The notes: generated by a model not told the origin, from the letters alone. Counted from the stretch's first letter, positions 45,661 through 57,907 are shown. The stretch: DNA of 64,000 bases from Tricholoma matsutake (GCA_026075535.2 AP026546.1:1-64000), one strand, 5' to 3'. Numbers and translations: made by a program.

Positions 45661-48020
45661 GGAGCCCACCATGAGGGGTTTCTAAATCATTTCATTGCCT
45701 AATCCATCTCGAATCTCCTGGCTTAGGCCAACACAAGCTAGAAACCTACAAATTGACACTCGTTGCACCTTCAAATCTCTCGAACAATTGGGAGATATTC
45801 TTATACCTGTTTCCAAAGCAGAATTGACTCATTGTTGACTATTCCCTTCACCAATCTCATCTCCCTCAACATCATCCTCTACTTCTTCATCTTCATCATC
45901 TACATCTTCATTCATCCTTCCAACAACTTCGACTCCTCTACCATCATTCACCCAAGTCTTAACCCCTACCCCTAGAAACATCACATTCATGACTACACAA
46001 GCAACAATGCCAGCTCGTGGTCATTCCATGGCTCCAAAATTCGACCCTGCCCAGCCACGAGAACTTTGCAGAGACTTTAACGAGCTCAAATTGCTTTTCT
46101 CGGCATGCAATGTCATGAACTCGGAAGATATGAAGAAGCACGCTTGTCGCTACCTCGATATTGACACTTCCAAACTCTGGGAATCAATTCCAGAATATGA
46201 CACAGGCATTTCATTCCAGAACTTTTGCATCGCTATTCACCAACTGTACCCTGGTTCCGAAGACAATTGGAAATGGTCAATTTTGGACATGGACAAACTC
46301 ATTGGCAAACAACTACACATAGGTATTTACAACCTGAGCGATTTGGGATTATACTTTCGATCATTCTATAACATTACAAAGTTTCTATCTACTAAAGGCA
46401 GGATTTCCGATGCTGAACAAAGCAGAGCCTTTGTCTGGGGTTTCCAACCAGGCTTATGGGCTAGAATCGCTTGACAACTTGAACTAAAATTCCGCGATCA
46501 CTACCCCGATGACCCCTACCCACTCGACAATATTCATGCATCAGCAAAATTTGTTTTAGCAGGATCTATCAGCTCGGATTTGACATTGCTACTCAGTTTG
46601 CATTCTTCAGCACCTTCAGCAATCCCAACAACCTCAACATCTTCACCCCAAATTAAATCGGAAGACCTCACAGCAATCCTTGAGAAATTTGCAGCCACTC
46701 TCATAACAGCTTTAGCAGGTTCGAAGACCACGAACACTACTTGAACTAACAGTGGATTTCATTTGGATCAGCTCAAAACTTTATGTAGTTTGCATCTTTT
46801 GTGGGCTTACATGACATTTTATCAGTGATTGCTTGGTTTGCCAGTCTTATATCAATGAAGGAAAGTGTAAGAAGAACACTGAAGGCAAAATTGTTCTCCC
46901 AAATGGTCAATTCACTCCTCAAAGCATCCCTGGTCATTTTATCAAGGACAGGATTGATGAATGGACTCAACAAAACCCTCCATCTAACGTTACCCCTTCG
47001 CTAATGTATAATATCACACCTTTGACACCATCCAGAGGTGTCTACCAAATTACTGACCTATCCACAATGGCCGAAGATTGTATTGCACAACTCAAACAAG
47101 AGATATATGCGTTGCAAAGTGGTAGACCTTTTACGCGAACTGATCCGAATGTGCCAATAGTTCCTACCTCATGGCCCTCAATCCCTGCATCGGTCAAACA
47201 ATTCATCCCACAACTACCTGCACCATCAATATTGTCCACAGCAACCAACCCACCTACTTCAAATTTGGTACCATCTTCGACCTCCGAGAAATCATCGCAA
47301 CCAGTAATACATCCCTACAATGGCGCTAAAGAAAATTTGTACCTACCTCCCCACGAATGCAACTTCGCATCAACAGGAAAAGCAAAAGACGGCCCATCAT
47401 ACCATACCCAAGCCCCCATTCAAAAGGACAAAATCACCAAAGACATCTTCACTCGATCGATGAAAACACCGATTATTACTCTAACACCTGAAGAATTACT
47501 TTTGCTATCGCCCAAAGTTTGTTCGAAATGGAAGGAACAGGTCACTGTGCATCGTATCCAGCAGCCTGAAGGAAATAATGCTACGAATCTCCTTAATGAT
47601 GACATTTTCATAATTGACGATCCTTACAAAACATATACTAGCAGTCTTTGCCCTGGAGAAATACCTGAACCTTTTATCACAGTGAAGGAATCACACTCTA
47701 TTAGATCGGTTATTATGAATGTCAATGGCAGAAATCCAGTCGAAAGCATAGTCGACCCAGGTTCATCGATCATCGCAATGTCGGAAGAAGTCTGTCAAGA
47801 ACTTGGTCTTGCATACGATCCTTCGATACACATCCCTCTACAATCAGCTAGCGGTGGTATTGACCAGAGTCTAGCAGTAGCATCACTCTCTATATGCAAG
47901 TACACATCATCTGCGATCCAGCCTACAACATTCTCCTTGGATGACCATTTGATGTTCTCACAGAGAGTATGGTGAAGAATTATCGAAATGAAGCACAGAC
48001 GATAACTATATTCAATCTGA
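45661..48020 (+). pseudogene. Ty3 element B gag and protease, decayed
   Basis: Gag starts at ATG 45989 (MTTQATMPARGHSMAPKFDP), with LYPGSEDNWKWSILDMDKLI and RAFVWGFQPGLW. A TGA at 46472-46474 is followed in frame by QLELKFRDHYPDDPYPLD. After a frame change comes a zinc knuckle of type CxxC-HxxxxC with a TGA at 46812-46814 just before its His. From 46833 the frame is open for 380 codons (KIVLPNGQFTP) to the protease (SIVDPGSSIIAMSEEV, about 47750), whose active site reads DPGS instead of the common D-S/T-G. The protease end shifts frame at about 47895. This is Ty3 gag (particle) and retropepsin. Confidence 0.75.
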
Positions 48021-48209
48021 ACTTGACATGATCCTGTGCTATTCCGACTATCCCCCGATCTAATCATTGAAGAAGAGTAGTTCACAAGGATTTTGCAACT
48101 AGAGGATAAAATCTCAGAGAGTAACCAGTGAGCCCTCATTATTTCTTTCGACCATTCTAATTCCTCTATAACTATCAATTACACTGCGATTATTCCCAAT
48201 ATTGACTTC

Positions 48210-49022
48210 TTGAACTCTTCAAACCCCTTTTCCTTTTCCTCGATTCTTGCGAACTTATATTTAATGGCTAGTTGCCAGTATGCAGCATCTTTATCGGCCT
48301 TGATGGCCACCTCTATCCACTACTCCACTATCATCTCCCCTCCCCACATTTTGTCAACCGACTCTATATACCCAATCTTCACCGCCTTGAAGAAGAAATA
48401 CAAACCAGTCGCACAGAAAGTTTGACCAGTTATTACTGAACTACCCAATCGATTTTGCATCATTCAAACAATCACTGGTGACCCTCTCGAGAAAATGCCA
48501 CAACTCAATCCTCACCCCCCATTGTTCATCCCTTCTCCCTGATATACACTCAAACGCAAAGCTATTATCGACAAAAACCATCCTGGCAATTTTTTATGGC
48601 CAGAAGAACGAAAGCTTATGCATGATTTTATTCAAAATCACGAAATAGGTTTCGCATGGACCAAACAAGAACAAGGAAGCTTTCAGCCCAACTTCTTTCC
48701 TCCTATTGAATTCCCTGTTATTCCTCACACTCCATGGGTCGAATGTAATATCCCTATACCTCCTGGTCTGTACGAACAGATCTGTGAGATGCTGAAAAAG
48801 AAGATAGAAGCAGGAGTATACGAGTCATTGAACTTGTCATATCGGTCACAGTGGTTTTGCATTGCAAAGAAAGATGTGAAATCACTTTGAATTGTTCACA
48901 GTCTCGAGCCTCTTAATCAAGTAATGAATCAGCACTCTGGCATTGTCCTGATCCCTGAGCATCTAGCTGAACAATTTGGTGGATGTGCTTGTGGTGGAAT
49001 GTTGGACCTATATGTCGCATTC
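48210..49022 (+). pseudogene. Ty3 element B reverse transcriptase, left half
   Basis: Frame with ALKKKYKPVAQKV, TGA 48423-48425, PVITELP; TGA 48540-48542 before YTLKRKAIIDKNHPG; PEERKLMHDFIQNHE; RT entry MLKKKIEAGVYE, SQWFCIAKKD, TGA 48888-48890, IVHSLEPLNQV; FGGCACGGMLDLYV. It stops at 49022 where the family A element is inserted; the last five bases CATTC are the target site. Three TGA codons each stand where the family has Arg. Confidence 0.8.
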
Positions 49023-49539
49023 TGTCAAGAACCGTTCCTCGCCCGATTGGAACCTGCATTTGTCCGACCCTTTTCTGCACAACAAACCCGACATTTGTTG
49101 ACTCCTCCCATTTTGTTCCCGGCTGATTTAAGCTTAGTTAGTTTTGCCTTGTATTGCTCAGTTTGTATATCGACATAGACTCGACTTTAAACCTGCCAAT
49201 CTAAATCTCCTTCTACTCCTACCTCAGTCCACTAAGAGTCTGAACTCCATTCAACTCGACATCCAGTCTTCCTCCGAAGTTCTAATCTCATCTGAACTTA
49301 AACCAAGTCCCTCCATACTCCTCCCCACATTTACCCACACTTCCCCGCTCCTACCTTCAAACCTTCATCTTGAAATTAGGACACCAGACGAGGTGAAGGG
49401 TGCAGCTTCTTACAAGCTGAAGCCAAGTCCTTCCCATTTCCCCTCCCACAGAATCCACAATGACCCAACAACCTTCTGCTATCAACACCCACAGGGTCCG
49501 ATCAGATTCCAATGAACCTTCTAGGATCAGTTCTTAACA
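49023..49539 (+). mobile_element. 5' LTR of nested family A element, internally deleted
   Basis: 517 bp, TGTCAAGAACC to GTTCTTAACA. Compared with the 702-bp 3' LTR it lacks the segment containing CACTGCCCACACTGCTGTGC and the bases up to the TTTAAGCTTAG box. Confidence 0.88.
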
Positions 49540-49579
49540 GTATATATGAACTCACACTTCACTCATCTCTTTCCTCCCT

Positions 49580-50485
49580 ATGACCCCTACCAAGACCCGC
49601 CAGCGCACAACAAGAAATTCCCAATGCGCCAGTACTATTCCAGGGATCTCTGCAATCCAGCAATCCACCCTTTCCGACCCTCAACCCACCACTACTTTTG
49701 GAGTGTCTTCCAGACCCTCAAACATATTCCAACAAATTGGCTCAGGAGCCCCTTCAATCAGTGCCAATCTCATGTCTGCCTGTGCCCCACAACCTTCCGC
49801 CAACCTGGAAGGTTTTCAATCAAGAACTCCCCTTGAGTATGTAGGGGGCATCAACCAGCCTGAACACTATGGATTGGAAGATCCCAGTCTAGAGGACGGA
49901 CCCCCCGGTGGACCCAATGACCCTAGTGGTCCTGATGGCCCTGGGGGTGACCCCAATCCCAATGATCCAGATGATCAACCTCCCACGGTGGAAAACCCTG
50001 ACCCAGGGGATAGGGTCATAGATGTCCTTTACAACCTCTCAGAGAGTATCCGCACCCTTCGTCAAAATAACACACCCAAGACTGAGAAAATCAAAGTTCG
50101 TGACCCCAACACTTTCGACAGTGTCAATCCAAAGAAACTTAGAGACTTCCTAGTCTCCTGCAATCTTCATTTCTGTGACCATCTGCACGTATTTTCCTCT
50201 GATGAGAAAAAGATCATATTCATCCTTTCTTACCTTAAGGGATCAGCTCTCAGTTGGTTTGAGCCTGGTCTGAATGACCTGACAGATTCCGCACACTGGA
50301 CATGGGACTATGAAGCTTTCCTCACTGAGCTGGAAAGCAACTTTGGTCTGCACGACCCAGTCGGAGATGCAGAAAAAGCTCTCTCTGACTTAACAATGAA
50401 GAAAGGTGGTCGTATCAAAAAATATAATGTTGACTTCTGGGAATTAGCTTCTAGGGTCAACTGGAATGAAGCAGCCCTTCGTTGT
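49580..50485 (+). CDS. Family A gag, N-terminal part
   Basis: Open frame of about 300 codons: acidic Pro/Gly/Asp-rich segment (DGPPGGPNDPSGPDGPGG), then the retroviral-type gag core LRDFLVSCNLHFCDH, IIFILSYLKGSALSWFEPG and SNFGLHDPVGDAE, ending NWNEAAL where element D enters. The frame resumes after the insertion at about 55797 (RYFHGLPL). Intact up to the break, so this copy is younger than element B. Gag proteins build the virus-like particle. Confidence 0.85.
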
Positions 50486-50749
50486 AACCATGGCAGCAGA
50501 GCCCACAGCGGAGTCCATAGCAGAGTCCACAGCCAGAGTCTGGCATTTCCCTTAGTGGTCACGTGACCTCGTAGATAGACATGCGTGTGTGTAGACAGAG
50601 AATCCATCCTTGCCTGTCTGTTTCCACAACTCGCGTCTAGTAGTAGATGCGAGCCCTGTCTGAGCTGTCTCATCTGGTAGCAGATGCGACACTAAGAGTC
50701 TAGCTGACTCCATCTGGTGACAACATGGAGATTCAACTCTGCGCATTCA

Positions 50750-51645
50750 GTCATGGCTCCATACCATTGAGCTTACAACTTCACTGGTGAACCAGGTGCC
50801 ACTGAAGACCCAGCCAACTGGCTAGCAGCTCTCCAGACCAACATTTACCAATCCAATACCAATCGAGAGAAGGTCGATCTTTTTTCCAGCAAGCTTTACT
50901 GGGGCTCTTCTGCAAAGAAATGGTTCAATGAGCTCCCAGACAAAAGTTGCAGACAATGGCACATTGTTAAACAGGAATTTGAGTCAAGGTGGTGTAACAA
51001 GGTGGATGCTTCAGACACTCATAGCCTCTCCCCGATATCTTCTCCTGCACTTGTTGCACTGCTTTACATCTGTTCCACCCATAACTCGTGCTCTGTCAGG
51101 ACTGTCCATCACATTCTCGGCTACAACATCTACTACAGATGACAGCTTACTTGCGACCGTGCATACTACTGAGAATGCATCAACAAGCAACTACTACTAT
51201 GGGCGTAATGGCAGGTACACCAACACAGGTCACAATGTGCATAACCTACAGTGAGGAAGAAATTCAGGACCTTCTGAAGATGGCTCGGCTTGAAGGATAT
51301 GAAGAGGGACACATAGCAGGAATGGAAGAGATGGAAGGACAGAGGTATCGGGAGGGATTTGAGGAAGGTAGAGAAGTAGGAAAAACAGAGGCAGAGAAGT
51401 TGAGGAGCAAGGAAACATCCGTCCGCGTCGACTCAAGTACACAGACCTCCACCACCTCTGCTACCACTGTCGATGTCCATATGCAAATGGCACCCCACAA
51501 CGTAACCCCCACCAGTCCGTCATCAGCACCATTGACAATGCTTGCACAGCACCCATCAGACACATTGACAACGCTGTTGACAGCCACCACTGCTTTGAAC
51601 CTGCCCCCAACAGCTCCCAAACGATGGCACTCACTGCCAGCTTGA
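50750..51645 (+). pseudogene. Element D gag fragment and repeat-rich linker
   Basis: A gag-like stretch reads EPGATEDPANWLAALQ, NREKVDLFSSKLYWGSSAKK and WHIVKQEFESRW (50775-50990) and then loses frame. From 51240 a second frame has IQDLLKMARLEGYEEGHIAG, EGFEEGREVGKTEAEKL and a Thr/Ser-rich end to 51645. The Gly-Tyr-Glu-Glu repeats are typical of gag tails in this kind of element as I remember it. No zinc knuckle was seen. Confidence 0.5.
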
Positions 51646-51726
51646 CCTACAGCACCCCTGATAATTTCCCAGCCCATCCTCTCAAGCCCAGAGCCCCACT
51701 GTTCTGCCACCACATCACAACCTACA

Positions 51727-53075
51727 ATGGCAATGAAAACCATCACAACCACCTGGGGAATGACTACTAGGGCAATGACTAGCCACCAGACGACCGCTAC
51801 CACCTTGTATACTAAGTGCCAGGCCCCAAACAATGTACATAAACAGTCTTTAGCCCAACAAACAACATTACGCAAGGACGAGCAAATGTGCTCGTCAAAA
51901 CATCTCATTTACTCAATGGAACAACCCTGTTCCCCCCTGAACCCCAAACGAAGGTCCAGGAAGCCATCTACAGCTCCCAGCTCACCCCAGCTCAATCCCC
52001 AGCCCCTCCTCTTGAGGCCTAAGCCTTGTCATTCCACTGTCATGCCACTGACGACGTCGACGGCAACTCTGGTTGCAACCACCTCTAAGACGACAACTAG
52101 GGTCTCATCTCATACCAAAATGATGGCTACCACCCCAGAGACCACTCACAAAGCCCTAAACAACACACAGAGCTTGTCTACAGCCCAGCAGCCAGAGTTA
52201 TGCAACGACAAGCAGCTGTGCTCACCAAAACACCTCGTTTACTCAACAAAATGGCTCTGCCAGCCTCAGGACTCCCAATGACAATCCAGGAGCCATCCCA
52301 CACCACCCCGTCCCACTGCCACGTCATCAATGACATCTCTCAAAACCCCTGCTCCCCCTGACTTAGAACCAGCACCCGCAGCTCTAGAACGACAATGCAC
52401 ACTGCTAGACCCCGCAGAACATCCACGAGACATGCTCCAATGACCCAGCTCGCCCCAGGTCCCCCAGAAATGGGCTGTTTTGCCAAAACCTGCATCCTAC
52501 ACCCCTGCCCCACCCCAGAACCCCCCAAAACGAGCCATTTTGCCAGAACCCACATGGTACACCCCATCTGTGTCACCAACAATGCCATCTATGCCTGTGA
52601 ATGCTCCCCATCTGCCCCTCGCACCCGGATCAACCCAGTTCAGCCCTAGACAAGCCATTTTGCTGTCTACTGTGCATTTCGACTGGGAAGAGGATGCCAA
52701 ATCCTTCCCTATTCCCCCACCTGCTGCACCCATATCCCCACAAGATCTTTCTGGTCTTTGTTCAAACCTCCTGGGCCCATTTTGATCCTTATGCAGGCAT
52801 GTTCAACGATATGACACTGTTCAACAATGAACCCCGCCAAATATTTTTTCAGCATCTTGAATATTTTTTCCACCAGCTCTTTCATCTTTCGTCCAGCCTC
52901 AAGCCTTCATCACCCATCGTCACCCATATGGTATTGGCCCTGGAAAACCCATCATCACTGTTCCTCTCAGAACTGCCCCAGCACCAGCTCCTGTACTGAA
53001 CCTTGACTGGGATCAAGACCCCCGTCTTGTCAACTTGAGTCAGGCCCTCCATGCTTTAGGATGGACCCCACCATG
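51727..53075 (+). pseudogene. Element D middle region, duplicated low-complexity coding
   Basis: Thr/Ser/Pro-rich frames with an internal duplication of about 300 bp (51830-51960 against 52170-52290: AAACAGTCT-like, CAAATGTGCTCG, CTCATTTACTCAA). The part 52660-52785 (VHFDWEEDAKSFP) and 53000-53075 (LDWDQDPRLVNLSQALHAL, then GW and stop) look like the C-terminal end of a gag or gag-linked protein. No RT motif (no YxDD context) was found in any frame here. Confidence 0.45.
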
Positions 53076-53159
53076 ATGAGCCTCTTTCATTTTATTTCAT
53101 TCTACTGCATATATCATTACTAGATTTTAGACATCATTTTCTTTGTTTCCTTTTGTTTA

Positions 53160-53400
53160 CAGTGTAGAGGCAACAAGGGCATTGCCATTGTGGAGAGGGG
53201 CACATGTAGCCGTGGCAGCAGTACCCGTAGCACAGTCCGGCATACCCCGTAGTGGCATCAGACCCCTGAGTCAAGACTGCAATCAATTCTGGCTGTTGAC
53301 TGACATCGGCTATATTCAGGCCCCAACTTTGTATATATATCAGAGCTGAGTCCCAATTTTATTTTCTATTCCCACTTTCATCATTCTACAAGCCCAATGA
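53160..53400 (+). promoter_or_regulatory. LTR-like segment with TATA box upstream of integrase
   Basis: GAGGGGCACATGTAGCCGTGGCAGCAG (in two parts, 53192-53218) parallels the element's own LTR at 55549-55580, and similarity continues weakly. A TATATATATC box at 53332 lies about 90 bases before an ATG at 53419. A similar but shorter segment precedes the 55067 frame (TATACATTAGAGG, 55011). It suggests the integrase has its own promoter. Confidence 0.45.
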
Positions 53401-53439
53401 TCACTGACACATCTGACATGAACACTGCTTCCCGTGCAG

Positions 53440-54952
53440 GGCATGGACTTCAGTCCTGCTCCTTGGGTGGGTTATTATAGTCATCGGTGCTGTGACCATG
53501 TGGGTTTCACTGGCCCATCAATCATCATCATCAGCCTTTCGCAGCACCGAACATGAAGAGCCACCTAGCTTCGTTGACCTGGAGTTGGTCAGAATACATC
53601 ACCGAGCATCCCCAACACCAACCATCCAGTTCCCACCTAGTGCCTACTTGAGGCCAAGTGACACAATTCCTGACCTTGACAACTCTCAACCACCACCACT
53701 CAAAATTGAACCACCACGAGTAGAATGTGTACCACAATTGGAGGCAGTCACACTAGCATGGGAGGTACACCAGAGTGAAGGACATTTCCACCGAGATAAT
53801 GTGAAGATCGCACTAATGGACAAGATAGCCAGCCCACACCTAGACCAATCCATCACCAAGGCAATCATGGATTGTGGTAAGTGCAAGGGACATGGCCCGA
53901 AACACTTACATTCACTACTAGAGCCCATAACATGGCGACACCCATTTGAACTGCTGGTGGGAGACACACTGTCAATGCCAAAAGGAAAAGGGGGTTTCAC
54001 AAAAATTGCATTACACACAGATGTCTACTCACAACACGTTTGGGCAGATAAACTCAAGATGGCTGCAACAGCTGCAACCACATGCAGAACATTCAACAAC
54101 ATCTGTACCACATTCACAGCACCTGAAGCCCTCATAGTTGATGGAGGACCCAAGTTTGACAACAACACTGTTCGTGAGGTATGCGCCACACGTAAGGTTG
54201 AGTTGCAGATCATCCCAGGATATTCCCCCTGGATCAATGGCTTCATAGAAGGGACGAATGCAAAATTATTGGGGAGATTGAAGAGGCTATGCTTACCCAA
54301 TTTAGGGGAAGACGAATGCAACACAAATGACCTACCAGCTTCATGGCCTGACCACCTTGAGGAAGCCATTGAATCCCTTAATAATTGCATACTGCCAAAT
54401 CTCAAATTCTCACCAAACAAACTTCTTCTAGGCATCATGATCAACACAAAGCACACTCCAGCGGACCGAGCAGAACAGGAAGTGTCAACTGGTGAAGTGG
54501 GGGTCCAGATGGCATACATGGAACAGCAGTGATTAGATGGGAGACTATTAGCCCAAGCTCCAAGAGAGGTCATATTCAAAGCAGGACAACTCGTACAGGT
54601 ATACAGGAGTGACCTGGACTTCACATTTAAAGTAGAAAGAAAGATGGAGCCTAAATGGTCAGCACCACACCGAGTAACAAGCAGGGACCGCAAGTCTTAC
54701 AAGTTGGAGACTCTTGAAGGATTACCTATCAGCAACAGGTTCTCCTCCAGGCAACTACGAAGGTTCATTCCATGTACCGGCAAAGCGCTACACAAAGTAC
54801 AAGCAGAGATTGAAAAGCTGCAGAGTAAGCAGGAAGCCAAAGAAGACATTGTGCAAGGGGTAGAAGGAAGGCAGGTGATCAACAACAATAACAATACAGA
54901 TTGGGAGGATATAGAGCGCGGAGCAGAGCAAGAATCATCCACCCTGAGCTGA
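53440..54952 (+). pseudogene. Element D integrase with N-terminal membrane segment
   Basis: The frame opens with a hydrophobic stretch (LLLGWVIIVIGAVTMWVSLA, 53455-53515), then a linker (EEPPSFVDLELVRIHH). The integrase follows: HHCC zinc region (EGHFHRDNV, DCGKCKGHG, 53772-53890), catalytic Asp in VGDTLSMP (about 53960), Asp in DGGPKFDNN (54142) and Glu in NGFIEGTNAKL (54245). TGA at 54530-54532 is followed in frame by LDGRLLAQAP and the C-terminal domain (LVQVYRSDLDFTF, GLPISNRFSSRQLRRF). The start is unclear: ATG 53419 is one base out of frame. Integrase joins element DNA to the genome. In Ty3 elements it is normally fused behind RT, which is absent here. Confidence 0.75.
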
Positions 54953-55066
54953 GTTCAACAATGGCCCTGGCTGCTGACTAACATCGATTATTTTAAAAGC
55001 CCAACTTCCTATACATTAGAGGCCCTGGATTGCTTCAACCACCTCACTCAACCCACACTCAGTCTA

Positions 55067-55336
55067 ATGAATGCAGGAGCCTCAAATAACAGATGGTTTT
55101 CTGGATATACCCTACTCTTCATCATCATGGTGTTCCTCAGCCCTCTCATCCTCACATCAGAACAACCACAACCAGACTCTGAAGACAATGATATTGAACT
55201 GGGGGAGTTACCCAGTTTCGTCAACCCAGAGCTAGGTCAGGAACAACTTGCTATTCCAATACCACCCGATATTGACTTCCCGCCAGCTGCTCATTTACAG
55301 CCTTCACAAGATGCACACCCAGTAACCCCGACCTGA
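55067..55336 (+). CDS. Small membrane protein, paralogue of the integrase N-terminus
   Basis: 89 codons. One membrane segment (YTLLFIIMVFLSPLI, residues 14-28), then an acidic, proline-rich part (LGELPSFVNPELGQEQLAIP) that parallels the leader of the integrase frame (PPSFVDLELVRI, then PPSAYLRPS). It looks like a tandem copy of the 5' part of that gene, lacking the integrase domain. Placed just before the purine tract and 3' LTR. Function unknown; an env-like role cannot be claimed. Confidence 0.45.
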   Translation: MNAGASNNRWFSGYTLLFIIMVFLSPLILTSEQPQPDSEDNDIELGELPSFVNPELGQEQLAIPIPPDIDFPPAAHLQPSQDAHPVTPT

Positions 55337-55427
55337 TCCAAGAGCTGACTACAATGATGGACAAGGTCCCAGAAGGTACCTGTGGCCCTAAACACCATTT
55401 CTATGTTGGGCCTTTAGGGGGAGCGAT

Positions 55428-55795
55428 TGTCATGGACATGCCTCCTGGGGTACATGGGCCAAGGTGAGGGTAAGGCATTGTTGCCTTGTACATACATATT
55501 CATCTCTTCCTTCTCTGAGTTGAGATCGGAACGAGGGCATTGCTACTTGGAGGGGGGGCACATGTAACCGTGGCAGCAGAGCCCACAGCGGAGTCCATAG
55601 CAGAGTCCACAGCCAGAGTCCAGCATTTCCCTTAGTGGTCACATGACCTCATAGATAGACATGCATGTGTGTAGACAGAGAATCCATCCTTGCCTGTCCA
55701 TTTCCACAACTTGCGTCTAGTAGTAGATGCGAGCCCTGTCTGAGCTGTCTTGTCTGGTAGCAGATGTGACACTAACAGTCTAGCTGGCTCCATCA
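55428..55795 (+). mobile_element. 3' LTR of element D
   Basis: 368 bp, TGTCATGGAC to GGCTCCATCA, after a purine tract. Contains GGAGTCCATAGCAGAGTCCA and AGTAGTAGATGCGAGCC, shared with the left copy. Confidence 0.8.
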
Positions 55796-56944
55796 TGACC
55801 GCTATTTCCACGGTCTTCCACTCTGGCTTTGCATAGAGGTTCTCCAGGGTGGTAAACCCAATATTCTTGCAGAACTGTGCTTGAAAGCACAGGACAGCGA
55901 TAACATCTACTGGATGCAAGAAGATGAATCCCATTTTGAAACAAAGAATTCCAGTAACATCACTAACTCTAGTTGGAAGGACACTTCCAAAAGCCCTTCC
56001 CCATCAACAAACCAAACCTCTTTGAACTCCGCCCACAGTAACACCTCCAACCAGCAGTCTTCTGCGACAAAGAACACTCCCTGGGACAAGCCCAAATTGT
56101 CCATCTCCGATAAGTTGGGGAAGAACGGCAAGCTTACTGGGGAGGAACGAGAGCATCGCATGAGAGAACAACTTTGTCTCTACTGTGGTGAGGAAGGGCA
56201 CGTAGCAGGAAATTGCCTGAAATCCAAAGCTGCAAAAGCCCATGGATCCACTGTCGTTCCTGACACTACGGACTCGGAAAATAGTCTGCAACCCTCAGGA
56301 AACAGCCATTGGGGCTGGGGGTTGCATTGACCTTACCCACTTGGCTGCCTATGTTTGTCTCAATGTGTCTGCTCTTTCTGACCCTGACTCCCTAACCACT
56401 CTTTTAACCATTCCTGACAAATCTGCTCCTGTCCAAACTCTTATTGATTCTGGTTCCTCCCATTGCTTCCTTGATTCTTCCTTCATGTTGGATAACCAAC
56501 TCAGCATGAAATCCATTAAACTGATCAGATTATGGCTCTTTGATGGATCTTGCAACCCCGACGTCACCTTTGTCTCTGAACCTTCTGGTAGAAATCCTCA
56601 AATCCTCCACACTTTCTGAACCCCCCATTCCTCCTAAGTTTACACCTCCCGACATGTCTTTCATCAATGCTGCCACTTATGCACGCGCTAGCAAACTTCT
56701 GGGGGCAGTAGCTTTTCAGATGACCTTCGCTCCAGAAGGGTTATCTGCCCAACCCACTAACTCATCCGACATTTCTGATATTCTGCCTGAGTATCACGAA
56801 TTTGCTGATGTCTTTAATAAGACTAAAGCAGATACCTTTCCTCTGCATCGGTCTTACGACCTCAAGATAGAGACAGAAGACAATGCTCCTCTGCCTCCAG
56901 GCTGCATGTATTCTCTCTCCCCCTCTGAATTAGAAGCCTTGTGA
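55796..56944 (+). pseudogene. Family A gag end, protease and start of RT
   Basis: Resumes the gag frame after element D (RYFHGLPLWL, QDSDNIYWMQED), with a good zinc knuckle CLYCGEEGHVAGNC (56176-56217). Then the protease frame from 56242 with intact LIDSGSSHCFLD (56440-56475), cut after DGSCNPD where about 100 codons are missing. The next frame gives DMSFINAATYARASKLLGAV, EYHEFADVFNKTKAD and YSLSPSELEAL up to the deletion at about 57000. Retropepsin processes gag-pol; this copy has lost the RT core. Confidence 0.75.
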
Positions 56945-57002
56945 GTCTTTATTGATGAAAATGTCTGCTCAGGTTTCATCCACCCATCTAAGTCCCCACA
57001 CA

Positions 57003-57205
57003 GTGCTTGTTTGTGTTGGGCCTTCATCACGGCCATTTTGATCTGTGCGGAGACTGCTGGGGGGGACATTTCTGATAGGTGATGGGAGTAAGAAACAACG
57101 TGAAAATTTTTTCAACAAATTGCCACATTTGGAAATTCAACAAACTTCCTCATTTGGACTCAAACCCTCATGTGCCTTGTAGGCTCAGCACTAAGGGGGA
57201 AATAC
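57003..57205 (-). pseudogene. 5' end of the reverse-oriented family A gene, plus purine tract
   Basis: 57069-57003 on the minus strand reads MSPPAVSAQIKMAVMKAQHK, matching the start of the gene at 38755. The upstream part to 57205 matches 38756-38890, including the purine tract CTAAGGGGGAAATAC before the LTR. Confidence 0.75.
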
Positions 57206-57907
57206 TGTCAAGAACCATTCCTCACCTGATCGGAACTGGCATCTGTCTGACCCTTTTCTGCACAATGAACCCGACATTTGTCAACTCCTCCTGTTTTGTT
57301 CCTGGCTGCCTTGCACTGCCCACACTGCTGTGCACCAGGCCGCCTTGTACACCACCCATGGCTGCCTTCCCAAGGCTGCCATCTCTTTTGCAAATTCGAC
57401 TACAGATTCCTGTGCAGCTCCCGCTAGGCAATTTATCTACACAGTCGAGACATTGCTGCAGTCTTCATTTCTGTTCCGCCTTTATTCTGGACTACAGTAT
57501 TTAAGTTTAGTTAGTTTCACCTTGTATTCCTCAGTTTGTATATCGACATAGACTCAACTTTAAACCTGCCAATCTAAATCTCCTTCTACTTCTACCTCAG
57601 TCCACTAAGAGTCTGAACTCCATTCGACTCAACCTCCAGTCTTCCTCCAAAGTTCTAATCTCATCTGAACTTAAACCAAGTCCTTCCGTACTCCTCCCCA
57701 CATTTACCGACACTTCCCCACTCCTACCTCCAAACCTTTGTCTTGAAATTAGGACACCAGATGAGGTGTGCAGCTTCTTACAAGCTGAAGCCAAGTCCTT
57801 CCCATTTCCCCTCCTGCAGAATCCGCAACGACCCAACAACCTTCTGCTATCAACACCTGCAGGGTCCGATCGGATTCCGATGAACCTTCTAGGATCAGTT
57901 CTTAACA
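57206..57907 (+). mobile_element. 3' LTR of nested family A element
   Basis: 702 bp from TGTCAAGAACC to GTTCTTAACA. Followed by CATTC, the second copy of the target duplication. Confidence 0.92.

Larger units (their letters stand above)
50483..55795 (+). mobile_element. LTR element D, gag plus integrase, no RT seen
   Basis: Two LTR copies in the same orientation: left 50483-50714 (lacking the first 136 bp) and right 55428-55795 (368 bp, TGTCATGGACATG to CTCCATCA). They share TGGCAGCAGAGCCCACAGCG and on to the end. A possible primer site TGGTGACAACATGG follows the left LTR and a purine tract TTTAGGGGGAGCG precedes the right LTR. Gag lies at 50760-51000, a repetitive middle at 51240-53070, an LTR-like segment at 53160-53400 and integrase at 53440-54950. 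No target duplication was found, in line with the truncated left end. Confidence 0.75.

Noticed and set aside
51264..51908. 214-codon minus-strand frame in element D
   Set aside because: Opposite to the gag-tail repeats; hydrophobic Val-rich shadow with no recognised domain. Unlike the family A and B reverse genes it lies inside gag, not after pol.
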